A DNA stretch of 64,000 nucleotides from Candidatus Rokuibacteriota bacterium (GTDB lineage: Bacteria > Methylomirabilota > Methylomirabilia > Rokubacteriales > CSP1-6): assembly GCA_003220435.1 (NCBI GenBank), contig QHSL01000072.1, positions 1-64,000 on the forward strand. The letters are read 5' to 3'. The notes under the pieces were generated by a model. The model had not been told where the DNA came from. It saw nothing but the letters and a program-made list of their open reading frames with translations, and searched no databases. Each line of letters opens with the position of its first letter. Position 1 is the stretch's first letter. Shown piece after piece: positions 1 to 9,077 of this stretch. Made by a program: the position numbers and the translations under genes.

Positions 1-1
1 C

Positions 2-130
2 CCCGACGACTGGGCTAAGATCGCCGGCAAGAAGGGCGAGCGCATCGTGTACGTCAAGCCGCTCATGGGCGAGACGAAAGAGAAGCAGCGGAGCGTGGAG
101 AAAGTCGTCAACACGGGTCAGTACCTGTAA
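2..130 (+). CDS. mpa: Proteasome-associated ATPase (Mpa/ARC), C-terminal end, truncated by window start
   Basis: Frame 2 translation PDDWAKIAGKKGERIVYVKPLMGETKEKQRSVEKVVNTGQYL*. The PDDWA.I.GKKGERIVY segment and terminal GQYL are characteristic of Mpa/ARC C-termini, and dop lies directly downstream. Confidence 0.88.
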   Translation, partial: PDDWAKIAGKKGERIVYVKPLMGETKEKQRSVEKVVNTGQYL

Positions 131-243
131 CGACGAGGGGGCGTCGCGCCCCCCAGCCAATGGGGGGTGCGCGGCGCCCCCAACTTTCGCCCCCGGGCTC
201 CGTTGACCGGGGGCGTTCTTTCTAGCCTTCAGAGAGGACAGCA

Positions 244-1740
244 ATGGCGATCCCGAAAGTCATGGGCATCGAGACCGAGTACGGGATCACGGTCAAGAAT
301 CAACCGGACTTCAATCCGATCCTGTCCTCCCTGTTGCTGATCAACTCCTACGAGACGTTCCGCTCGTCGCGCGTCCGGTGGGACTACGAAGCGGAGAGCC
401 CGCTGCGCGACGCTCGGGGGTTCGAGTACATGGAGGAAAAGGAGGGCACCTCGAAAGAGGAGTCGCGCCTCATCAACCTCATCTTGTCCAACGGCGCGCG
501 CTTCTACGTCGACCACGCCCACCCCGAGTACTCGAGCCCGGAGACCACGAATCCGCGCGACCTGGTCATCTGGGACCGCGCCGGAGAGCGGATCCTGAAC
601 CTGTCGCGGCAGCGCGCCGAGGCCGTCTCGCCGCCCGAGCAGCGGATTCTGATCTACAAGAACAACACCGATAACAAGGGCAACTCGTACGGCACCCACG
701 AGAACTACCTGATGGATCGGCGGGTCCCGTTCGCGCGCATCGTGCAGCACATGATGCCGTTCTTCGTGAGCCGCCAGATCTTCACCGGAGCCGGGAAGGT
801 CGGCGCCGAGAACAACGCCGACCCCTGCGACTACCAGATCTCGCAGCGCGCCGACTTCCTCGAGACCGAAGTGGGCCTCGAGACGATGCACTCGCGCCCG
901 ATCATCAACACGCGCGACGAGCCGCACGCCGACCCCGAGAAGTACCGGCGGCTCCACGTCATCGTCGGCGACGCCAACATGAGCGAGGTCTCGAACTACC
1001 TCAAGGTCGGCACGATGGCGATCGTGCTCAGCATGGTGGAGGACGATTTCATCGAGCGCGACCTCTCGGTGGATGGGCCGGTGGGCGCCTTCCGCGTGGT
1101 ATCGCGCGACCTCACCTGCCGCGAGACGATCCGGCTCAAGGACGGCCGCTCCATCACCGCGGTGGACCTGCAGCGGGAGTTCCTGGCGATGGCGCATCGC
1201 TACTACCGCGACCGGGAGGCCGAGCCGTGGGTGCGCGAGGTGATGGCGCGGTGGGAGTCGACCCTCGACCGCCTGGCCGAGGACCCGATGCAGCTCGGGC
1301 GCGAGCTCGACTGGGTCATCAAGCGCCAGCTGATCGAGAACTACATGGCCAAGCACGACCTCGAGTGGAACGACTCGCGCGTGCAGATGATCGATCTGCA
1401 ATTCCACGACATCCGCCCCGGCAAGGGTCTCTTCTACAAGCTCGAGGAGTCCGACGCGGTGGACCGGATCGCGACCGACGACGAGATCGCGAAGGCCATC
1501 TACGATCCGCCCAAGGACACCCGCGCGTACTTCCGCGGCATGTGCCTGCAGCGCTACGCGGACGAGATCGTCTCGGCGAGCTGGGACTCCGTGATCTTCG
1601 ATCTGAAGGAGGGCCCGCTCAAGAAGATCTTCATGCTGGAGCCGCTGCGCGGCACCGAGGCGCACGTCCGCCAGCTGCTGACCGAGTCGCCCACCGCCGC
1701 CGATCTGCTGCGCAACATCTCGCGCGCCGCCGGGATGTGA
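244..1740 (+). CDS. dop: Depupylase/deamidase Dop
   Basis: MGIETEYGI N-terminus, YVDHAHPEYSSPE motif, 498 aa, directly upstream of prcBA-pafA. Confidence 0.92.
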   Translation: MAIPKVMGIETEYGITVKNQPDFNPILSSLLLINSYETFRSSRVRWDYEAESPLRDARGFEYMEEKEGTSKEESRLINLILSNGARFYVDHAHPEYSSPETTNPRDLVIWDRAGERILNLSRQRAEAVSPPEQRILIYKNNTDNKGNSYGTHENYLMDRRVPFARIVQHMMPFFVSRQIFTGAGKVGAENNADPCDYQISQRADFLETEVGLETMHSRPIINTRDEPHADPEKYRRLHVIVGDANMSEVSNYLKVGTMAIVLSMVEDDFIERDLSVDGPVGAFRVVSRDLTCRETIRLKDGRSITAVDLQREFLAMAHRYYRDREAEPWVREVMARWESTLDRLAEDPMQLGRELDWVIKRQLIENYMAKHDLEWNDSRVQMIDLQFHDIRPGKGLFYKLEESDAVDRIATDDEIAKAIYDPPKDTRAYFRGMCLQRYADEIVSASWDSVIFDLKEGPLKKIFMLEPLRGTEAHVRQLLTESPTAADLLRNISRAAGM

Positions 1741-1742
1741 CC

Positions 1743-2552
1743 GTGAGCGACGAGCGCTGGCGTTCGCTGTTCAGCGACTATTCGAACTCGAGCTTCATCG
1801 ACCTGCTGCGCCGCGAGTCGCCGCACCTGGTTCCGGGCGGGGCGCCGACGCCCCTTCCCGAGATCGAGCCCGTGCACGGCACCACCGTTCTCTCGGTGCG
1901 CTTCCGTGACGGCGTGATCATGGCCGGCGACCGCCAGGCGACCGCCGGCTACCAGGTGGCCAGCCGCCGCATCGAGAAGATCTTCAAGTCGGACGAGCTC
2001 TCCGGCGTCGGCATCGCCGGCGCGGCCGGGCCGGCCATGGAGATGGCGAAGCTGTTCCAGACCGAGCTCGAGCACTACGAGAAGGTCGAGGGCGAAAACC
2101 TCTCGCTCGACGGCAAGGCGAACCGCCTGAGCCAGATGATCCGGATGAACCTGCCGGCCGCGATGCAGGGGCTGGTAGTGGTCCCGATCTTCGCCGGCTT
2201 CGACGAGAAGGCCGGCGTGGGGCGGCTGTTCAAGTACGACATCACCGGCGGCCGCTACGAAGAGACCAACTTCGACGCGCAGGGCTCGGGTTCGAAGGAC
2301 GCGCGCGACTCGCTGAAGAAGCTCTGGAAGCGCGACATGGGACGGGACGAAGCGCTACGCGTCGCCCTCGAGGCGCTCATCGACGCCGCCGACGAGGACG
2401 TCGGCACCGGCGGTCCGGACCTGGTGCGCGGGATCTTCCCGTCGGTGAAGACCATCACGCGCTCGGGCTTCGGCGACGTGCCCGAGGACGAAGTGCGGCG
2501 CGTCTGCGAGGAGATCCTGAGCGAGCGAACCCGCGCCGGAAACGGGGCCTGA
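1743..2552 (+). CDS. prcB: Proteasome beta subunit (GTG start)
   Basis: Propeptide followed by G|TTVLSVRFRDGVIMAGDRQAT with predicted catalytic Thr after HG; N-terminal nucleophile hydrolase pattern. The 441 aa track ORF is over-extended into dop. Confidence 0.92.
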   Translation: MSDERWRSLFSDYSNSSFIDLLRRESPHLVPGGAPTPLPEIEPVHGTTVLSVRFRDGVIMAGDRQATAGYQVASRRIEKIFKSDELSGVGIAGAAGPAMEMAKLFQTELEHYEKVEGENLSLDGKANRLSQMIRMNLPAAMQGLVVVPIFAGFDEKAGVGRLFKYDITGGRYEETNFDAQGSGSKDARDSLKKLWKRDMGRDEALRVALEALIDAADEDVGTGGPDLVRGIFPSVKTITRSGFGDVPEDEVRRVCEEILSERTRAGNGA

Positions 2553-2556
2553 CGTC

Positions 2557-3249
2557 ATGCCGCTGCCCTATTACGTGAGCCCCGAGCAGATGATGAAGGA
2601 CAAGGCCGAGTATGCCCGCAAGGGCATTGCGCGCGGCCGGTCCATCGTCACCCTCGAGTACGGCGAAGGCATTCTCCTGGTCGCCGAGAACCCGTCTACG
2701 CTCCTGCACAAGATCTCGGAGATCTACGATCGGATCGCCTTCGCCGGCGTCGGCAAGTACAACGAGTTCGAGAACCTCCGGATCGCCGGCATCCGCCACG
2801 CCGACGTGAAGGGCTACTCGTACAGCCGCGGCGACGTGACGGCCAAGGCGCTGGCCAACGCCTATTCCCAGGCGCTCGGCAACATCTTCACCCAGGACAT
2901 CAAGCCGTTCGAGGTGGAGGTGCTGGTGGCCGAGGTCGGCGACGCCAACGGCTCGAAGAGCGAGATCTATCACATCCTCTACGACGGCACGATCGAGGAC
3001 GAGCGGAACTACGCAGCGATGGGCGGTCAGGCCGACGAGATTCGGCGGTTTCTCAAGGACCACTATCGCGAGGGCATGACCCTCAACGACGCCTTGCAGC
3101 TCGGCGTGCGGGCGCTGACGGTCACGCAGAACAAGACGCTGACCGAGCGCGACCTCGAGGTCGCGGTCCTGGACCGCACCAAGGCCCGGCGCAAGTTCCG
3201 CCGGATCCCGCTGGAGGCGCTCAGCCAACTCCTGGGCACGGCGAGGTAA
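2557..3249 (+). CDS. prcA: Proteasome alpha subunit
   Basis: MPLPYYVSPEQMMKDKAEYARKGIARGRSIVTLEYGEGILLVAENPS, PrcA-like; adjacent to prcB. Confidence 0.92.
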   Translation: MPLPYYVSPEQMMKDKAEYARKGIARGRSIVTLEYGEGILLVAENPSTLLHKISEIYDRIAFAGVGKYNEFENLRIAGIRHADVKGYSYSRGDVTAKALANAYSQALGNIFTQDIKPFEVEVLVAEVGDANGSKSEIYHILYDGTIEDERNYAAMGGQADEIRRFLKDHYREGMTLNDALQLGVRALTVTQNKTLTERDLEVAVLDRTKARRKFRRIPLEALSQLLGTAR

Positions 3250-3273
3250 GCCGTGCTAGTCTGAGGCAGGCTC

Positions 3274-4629
3274 ATGAAGCGGCGGATCTTCGGCCTCGAG
3301 AACGAGTACGGTCTCACCTGCACCCTGAACGGCCAGCGCCGCTTGTCCCCCGACAACGTCGCCCGCTACCTGTTCGAGAAGGTGATCCCCGGCGCCCGCA
3401 ACGCGAACGTGTTCCTGGAAAACGGCGCCCGGCTGTACCTGGACACCGGCTTCCACCCGGAGTACGCGACCCCCGAGTGCGACGACGTCGCCGAGCTGGT
3501 GATCCACGACAAGGCGGGCGAACGCATCGTCGAGGACCTGCTGCATCAGGCCGAGAAGCGCCTTCGCGAGGACGGGATCTCCGGCAACATCCTGCTCTTC
3601 AAGAACAACACGGACTCGGCGGGGAACTCCTACGGCTGCCACGAGAACTACCTGGTCAGCCGCGACGTCTCGTTCCAGCGGCTGGCCGAGGCCTTGATCC
3701 CCTTCTTCGTCACCCGGCAGATCTTCGCGGGCGCCGGCAAGGTCCTCCAGACCCCACGGGGCTTCCACTACTGCCTCTCGCAGCGCGCCCAGCACATCTG
3801 CCAGGAGATCTCCGGCGCCACGACATCATCGCGCTCGATCATCAACACCCGCGACGAGCCGCACGCCGATGCCGAGCGATATCGCCGCCTTCACGTCATC
3901 GTGGGCGACTCGAACATGTCCGAGGTCGCCACCTATCTGAAGATCGGCACGACGGCCCTCGTGCTCGACATGATCGAGGACGGCTTCTTCGACCGCGATT
4001 ACTCACTGCAGTCGCCGGTTCAGGCGATCCGCGATATCTCGCACGATCCGACGCTGCGCGAGGCGATCAAGCTGAAGGACGGGCGCTCGATCACGGCGCT
4101 CCAGATGCAGTTCGAGTACCTCGAGTACGCCACGCGGTACGTCAACTCCATCAACGCCGATCCGACGACCAAAGATGTTCTGGCTCGCTGGACGGACATC
4201 CTCACCAAGCTCGAGACAGACCCGATGCAGCTCAGCCGCGAGCTCGACTGGGTCATCAAGCGCCAGCTCATCGACAACTTCATGAACCGTCACCGCCTTT
4301 CCTGGCGTGATCCGAAGGTGTCGCTGCTGGACCTCCAGTATCACGACATCCGGCCCGACAAGGGCGTCTACTACCGCCTCGTCAGTAACGACCACGTGGA
4401 CCGGATCACCGACGACGAGACGATCGAGCAGGCCAAGCACGTGCCGCCACAGACCACCCGGGCGCGGCTGCGCGGTGAGTTCATCCGGCAGGCGAACCTG
4501 AAGGGCAAGGACTATCGCGTCGACTGGGTCTACCTGAAGCTCAACGATCCGGAGCGCGAGACGATCCTCTGCAAGGACCCGTTCCAGTCCCACGACGAGC
4601 GGGTCGAGCGCCTCATCCGCTCGTTCTGA
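3274..4629 (+). CDS. pafA: Pup-protein ligase PafA
   Basis: [15 protein letters not shown] start and [16 protein letters not shown] motif; paralogous to dop. Confidence 0.92.
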   Translation: MKRRIFGLENEYGLTCTLNGQRRLSPDNVARYLFEKVIPGARNANVFLENGARLYLDTGFHPEYATPECDDVAELVIHDKAGERIVEDLLHQAEKRLREDGISGNILLFKNNTDSAGNSYGCHENYLVSRDVSFQRLAEALIPFFVTRQIFAGAGKVLQTPRGFHYCLSQRAQHICQEISGATTSSRSIINTRDEPHADAERYRRLHVIVGDSNMSEVATYLKIGTTALVLDMIEDGFFDRDYSLQSPVQAIRDISHDPTLREAIKLKDGRSITALQMQFEYLEYATRYVNSINADPTTKDVLARWTDILTKLETDPMQLSRELDWVIKRQLIDNFMNRHRLSWRDPKVSLLDLQYHDIRPDKGVYYRLVSNDHVDRITDDETIEQAKHVPPQTTRARLRGEFIRQANLKGKDYRVDWVYLKLNDPERETILCKDPFQSHDERVERLIRSF

Positions 4630-4644
4630 TTTTCTTCGAAATAA

Positions 4645-4710
4645 ATGGGGGGCCTCGACGGGCCCCCCAAGCCCCCCAGCGCTCGGAAGCGCCCCGGCGG
4701 AGCCGTGACC
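4645..4710 (+). repeat. Dispersed GC-rich intergenic repeat, copy A
   Basis: ATGGGGGGCCTCGACGGGCCCCCCAAGCCCCCCAGCGCTCGGAAGCGCCCCGGCGGAGCCGTG; near-identical inverse copy at about 33188-33250; begins with a GGGGGGCC/GGCCCCCC hairpin. Confidence 0.8.
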
Positions 4711-4921
4711 CACGCCCGTAGAGCGCCCATCGATTTTGCGCAACGTCCGCACGGGCTTCGACGCGCTTAGAAGGCCCCGCGCGCGGTACAAGGGGAGGCG
4801 CTCACGCCGAGCCAATGCACGACCGGCAGTGTGGTCACACAAAGTTGACACCCCACGGCCGGGGGTGCAATCCTGGCCTCCCGCGCTCATCCGAGCGGTC
4901 TCACGCAATGAGGAGCTCACG

Positions 4922-5386
4922 ATGTTCAGTACTCAGAAGGGCGCCAAACAGGAGCCGCTGGCGGCCTCGGAAAATGGCAAGTCGGTCGCCTCTTCGGTGG
5001 CGCTGCTGACGATCGTCGGCGAGCGCGCCCGCATGGAGGGCAAGTTCGACATCGCGGACTCGATCCAGGTCGAGTGCGAGGTCGGCGGCGAGATGAACGT
5101 CGGCGGCAAGCTGGTCATCGGCGAGAAGGGCGTCGTGAACGCCAACGTCCAGACGGTGGATGCGATCATCATGGGGCACTACCAGGGCACCATGGTCGCG
5201 ACCGGCAACGTCGAGATCACGGAGACCGGCCGCGTCAGCGGCAACATCACGACCGACTCGCTGGTGATCACCAAGGGCGGCTTCTTCAACGGCAACGTCA
5301 CGAAGATGAACGAGCTGGCGCACGACTCGCGACCGGTCTACATGTCCGACGACAGGTACCCGGCGCAGCTCGGCGCGCCGCGATAA
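4922..5386 (+). CDS. Bactofilin (polymer-forming cytoskeletal) family protein
   Basis: Repetitive beta-helix pattern (GKLVIGEKGVVNANVQTVDAIIMGHYQGTMVATGNVEITETGRVSGNITTDSLVI). Likely start MFSTQKG; the track start at 4736 is over-extended. Confidence 0.85.
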   Translation: MFSTQKGAKQEPLAASENGKSVASSVALLTIVGERARMEGKFDIADSIQVECEVGGEMNVGGKLVIGEKGVVNANVQTVDAIIMGHYQGTMVATGNVEITETGRVSGNITTDSLVITKGGFFNGNVTKMNELAHDSRPVYMSDDRYPAQLGAPR

Positions 5387-5404
5387 TTCGGCGCGCGCGA
5401 AAGG

Positions 5405-5854
5405 GTGTCCATGCTCTGGAAGAAGAAGAAGCACGCGGCCACGCCCAAGGGCAGCGACCTGACCGCCTTCATCGACGAAGGATCGGAGATCGAGGGAAAG
5501 TACACCTTCCGCGGGACCGTGATGATGAACGGCAAGTTCAGCGGCGAGATCGTCTCGAGTGACACCCTCATCATCGGCGAGAAGGGTTCGGTTCACGCCA
5601 ACGTCCGCGCCGGCATCGTGTTCATCAACGGCGAGGTGGTCGGCAACGTCCTGGCCGCCGAGCGCGTCGAGCTGCGCGGCGCCGCACGGGTCTTCGGCGA
5701 CGTGGAGGCTCCGGTGGTCGTCATCGAGGAAGGCGTCTTCTTCGACGGCAAGTGCAAGATGACCAAGGCGCAGGGCGCCGACGCGGTCGACGCCCTCCGG
5801 ACCGAATCCCTAGATCGACCAGCCGCGCGTCAGCTCGCGAACGCGCGCGAGTAG
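5405..5854 (+). CDS. Bactofilin family protein, second copy
   Basis: EIEGKYTFRGTVMMNGKFSGEIVSSDTLIIGEKGSVHANVRAGIVFINGEVVGNVLA; GTG 5405 or ATG 5411 start. Confidence 0.85.
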   Translation: MSMLWKKKKHAATPKGSDLTAFIDEGSEIEGKYTFRGTVMMNGKFSGEIVSSDTLIIGEKGSVHANVRAGIVFINGEVVGNVLAAERVELRGAARVFGDVEAPVVVIEEGVFFDGKCKMTKAQGADAVDALRTESLDRPAARQLANARE

Positions 5855-7111
5855 CTCGCCGGCGTCGACCGTCGCGAGTCGCCCGCGCGCGACGATGCGC
5901 CGGCCGTGGACCCAGACGTCGGTCACGGCCCGCGGCGACATCGCGTAGACGATCGACTTCAACACATCCGTCCTCGGGTGGAGCGACACGTCGTCGAGGT
6001 CCACCGCGACGAGGTCGGCGAGCGCGCCCGGCGCCAGCGCCCCCGCCTCGAGGCCGAGCACCTCGGCGCCGGACCGGGTCCCGAGTCCGAACACCGTGGC
6101 GGCGTCGATCGCCGCGCCGTCGAGCAGCCGCACGCGCTGCAGCAGCGACGTCATGCGCATCTCCTCGAACACCGAGAGCCGGCTGTTGATGCAGCCGCCG
6201 TCGGTGCCGAGCGCGACCCGGACCCCCGCCTTCAAGAGCTCCGGCACCCGCGTGATCCCGTCGCCCAGGAACATGTTGGCGCTGGGACAGTAGGCGAGCG
6301 CGGCACGCCGGGCGCCCATCAGCCCGATCTCCTCGTCGTCGAGCCAGACGCAGTGGACGCCGATCATCCGCGGGCCGACCACCCCGAGCCCCTCGAGATA
6401 TCGGATGGGAGTGGCGCCGTGCGCGCGGAGGGTGCGCTCGGCCTCGTACTGTCCCTCGGCCACATGGATGTGGAAGCGCGTGTCCTCGGACTCGGCGATC
6501 TCCCACCCCGCCCTGATCATCGCCGGCGACGCGCCGTGCGGGCTGTGCGGCGCGGGCTGGATCAGCGTGGTCTCGTCGCGCCGATGCGCCGCGATCAGCT
6601 CGCGGGTCCGCCGGGCGGCGTCGGCTACCGTCTCCCGATAGCGCCGGGGGGCGCCCTCCCAGTCGTACATGGCGCGCGCCAGGACGAGGCGGATCCCGAC
6701 CTCGCGCGCCGCCTCGATCACCGCCTCGGCATTCTCGTTGCCGCCGTCTTGTAAATAGAAGAAGTCCGCACAGGTGGTGGCGCCGTGCAGCAGCATCTCG
6801 GCGAACGCGAAGGAGGCGCCGAGCGCGATCGCGCGGCGATTCAGCCGCTCCGAGAACGGGTAGAGCACCCGGTCGCGCCAGCCCACGAAGCCGAGGTCAT
6901 CGCCCAGCCCGCGCAAGAGCGACTGGAAGGTGTGGCAATGCGCGTTGACCGTGCCGGGCAGGAGCGCCTTCCCGGCCAGCGTGACGTCGCCCGGGCGAAG
7001 GCGGTCGAGGGGCTCGATCGACGCGATGCGTCCGCCGTCGAGCGTCACCGCCCGGCCCGAGGCCCAGCCCGTCTCGGTCAGGACGAGCTCGGGAACGACC
7101 CGCGAGAGCAC
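5810..7111 (-). CDS. Amidohydrolase family protein (TrzA/AtzA/8-oxoguanine deaminase-like)
   Basis: LLPGTVNAHCHTFQSLLRG, HSPHGASPAMIRAG, VHCVWLDDEEI, ALGTDGGCINSRLSVFEEMR metal-site motifs. Confidence 0.85.
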   Translation of the reverse strand: MLSRVVPELVLTETGWASGRAVTLDGGRIASIEPLDRLRPGDVTLAGKALLPGTVNAHCHTFQSLLRGLGDDLGFVGWRDRVLYPFSERLNRRAIALGASFAFAEMLLHGATTCADFFYLQDGGNENAEAVIEAAREVGIRLVLARAMYDWEGAPRRYRETVADAARRTRELIAAHRRDETTLIQPAPHSPHGASPAMIRAGWEIAESEDTRFHIHVAEGQYEAERTLRAHGATPIRYLEGLGVVGPRMIGVHCVWLDDEEIGLMGARRAALAYCPSANMFLGDGITRVPELLKAGVRVALGTDGGCINSRLSVFEEMRMTSLLQRVRLLDGAAIDAATVFGLGTRSGAEVLGLEAGALAPGALADLVAVDLDDVSLHPRTDVLKSIVYAMSPRAVTDVWVHGRRIVARGRLATVDAGELLARVRELTRGWSI

Positions 7112-7131
7112 TCCGCCGCCGGGGAGAACGC

Positions 7132-7905
7132 TCAGACCGCCATGATGCGGTAGCCGCAGTCGACGTAGATCACCTCGCCCGTGATCCCCGAGGCCATGCG
7201 CGACGCGAGAAACAGCGCGGTGTCCCCGATCTCCCGCAGCTCGACGTTGCGGCGCAGCGGCGCTCGGTCCGCGTGGTGCTTGAGCATGTCGGTGAAGCCG
7301 CGGATGCCCCGGGCGGCGAGCGTGTTGACGGGGCCGGCCGAGATCGCGTTCACGCGAATCCCGCGCGGGCCGAGATCGGCCGCGAGGTACCGCACCGCGG
7401 CCTCGAGCGAGGCCTTGGCGACGCCCATGACGTTGTAGCCGGCGGCGACGCGCTGCGAGCCCAGGTAGGTCATCGCGAGCACTGACGCCCCGTCGGACCG
7501 CTCGAGCAGGGGCAGGGCGGCGCGCGTCAGCCCAACCAGCGAATAGGCCGACACGTCGTGCGCGACGCGGAACCCTTCGCGCTCGGTCGTGACGAAGTTG
7601 CCCTCGAGATCCTCTCGCCGGGCGAAACCAACCGAGTGGACGAGCGTGTCGAGCCGCTCGAAGTCACGCGCCACGCCCGCAAAGACGGCGGCGACTTCTC
7701 CGTCCGAGGTGACGTCACACGGATAGACCCGCGAGCCGGAGAGCGTGCCCGCGAGCTCCTCGACGTTCTCCTTCAGTCGCTCCCCCTGGTAGGTGAACGC
7801 GAGCCGCATGCCGGCGCCGGCGAGCGCCTGAGCGATCGCCCACGCGATCGAGCGCTTGTTGGCGACGCCGAAGACGATTCCCCTCGTGCCGTCGAGCAGA
7901 CCCAT
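7132..7905 (-). CDS. fabI: Enoyl-[acyl-carrier-protein] reductase (NADH)
   Basis: GIVFGVANKRSIAWAIAQALAGAG, YQGERLKE, Y-NVMGVA-K catalytic pair, MASGITGEVIYVDCGY. Confidence 0.9.
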   Translation of the reverse strand: MGLLDGTRGIVFGVANKRSIAWAIAQALAGAGMRLAFTYQGERLKENVEELAGTLSGSRVYPCDVTSDGEVAAVFAGVARDFERLDTLVHSVGFARREDLEGNFVTTEREGFRVAHDVSAYSLVGLTRAALPLLERSDGASVLAMTYLGSQRVAAGYNVMGVAKASLEAAVRYLAADLGPRGIRVNAISAGPVNTLAARGIRGFTDMLKHHADRAPLRRNVELREIGDTALFLASRMASGITGEVIYVDCGYRIMAV

Positions 7906-8000
7906 GCGTGGAGCCTCCGGTGGTCATGATACGGCGAGCCGCGCGCCTCACGCGTCACTCTATCGAGAGGCGACGTTGAGTACAATGGCGGCGCAACGCC

Positions 8001-9032
8001 ATGCCGATCCTCTACGCGCTGATTGCGGCGCTCGCGTTCGGGCTGAGCGCGCCGCTCGCGAAGCTGCTGCTCGCCTCGACGTCGCCGTTGCTGCTCGCCG
8101 GCTTGCTCTATCTGGGCGCCGGCGCGTTTCTTGGGCTCACCCGCCTCGCGTGGCATCGCCGGCCCGCGGTCGGCCGTCGCTTCACGGTGCGCGACCGATT
8201 GATACTGGTCGGCGTCGTGCTGGCGGGCGGCATGCTCGCGCCGCCGTTGCTCCTCTGGGGTCTTTCGCGGAGCCCCGCCGCGGCCACGGCGCTGCTGCTC
8301 AACCTCGAAGTCGTCTTCACGGCCCTCCTGGCCGGCGCCGTGTTCGGCGAGCATCTTGGCCCACGCGTGGGCGGCGCCGCCGTGGTGATGGCGCTCGGCG
8401 GAGCGGCGCTTGGCTGGGCTCCCGGCGGCACGACGAGCGTCGCTGGGATCGGGGCGGTCGCGCTCGCGTGCGCGCTGTGGGCGCTCGACAACAACCTGAC
8501 GAGGCTCATCGCCGAGGCTGACCCGCGGCTGATCGTGACGGTCAAGGGGCTGGGCGCCGGGACTGTCAACACCGTCCTGGCGCTCGTGGGGGGCCAGTCC
8601 CTGCCGGCGCCGTGGACGATCGTCCTCGCGATGGCTCTGGGGGCGGTGAGCTACGGCACGAGTCTCGCCCTGTTCATCGTGGCGATGCGCGATCTGGGCG
8701 CCGCGCGAACCGGCGCCTACTTCGCCACCGCGCCGTTCTTCGGCGCCGCCGGCGGCATTCTCCTCCTCGGCGAGTCGCCGACGCCGGGGCTCCTCGCCGC
8801 GGCGGTGTTGATGGCGCTCGCGACCTGGCTCCTGGCCAGCGAGCGGCATGCGCACGCGCACCGGCACGCCGCGGCCGTCCATGCCCACGTGCACGTCACC
8901 GACGCACATCACCGGCACGAGCACGCGGGCTGGGAGGGGGCGGAGCCGCACAGCCATCCGCATTCGACGGGCCCGCTGGAGCACGAGCACCCGCACACTC
9001 CGGACACCCACCACGATCACGGTCACCGCTGA
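8001..9032 (+). CDS. DMT/EamA-family permease with His-rich C-terminal tail
   Basis: About 10 TM helices with an EamA-like pattern; tail HAHAHRHAAAVHAHVHVTDAHHRHEHAG...HSHPHSTG...HEHPHTPDTHHDHGHR. Confidence 0.8.
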   Translation: MPILYALIAALAFGLSAPLAKLLLASTSPLLLAGLLYLGAGAFLGLTRLAWHRRPAVGRRFTVRDRLILVGVVLAGGMLAPPLLLWGLSRSPAAATALLLNLEVVFTALLAGAVFGEHLGPRVGGAAVVMALGGAALGWAPGGTTSVAGIGAVALACALWALDNNLTRLIAEADPRLIVTVKGLGAGTVNTVLALVGGQSLPAPWTIVLAMALGAVSYGTSLALFIVAMRDLGAARTGAYFATAPFFGAAGGILLLGESPTPGLLAAAVLMALATWLLASERHAHAHRHAAAVHAHVHVTDAHHRHEHAGWEGAEPHSHPHSTGPLEHEHPHTPDTHHDHGHR

Positions 9033-9077
9033 CGCGCTATACTCGCGGCGCGCAACCGACACATCGACGAAGGGACA

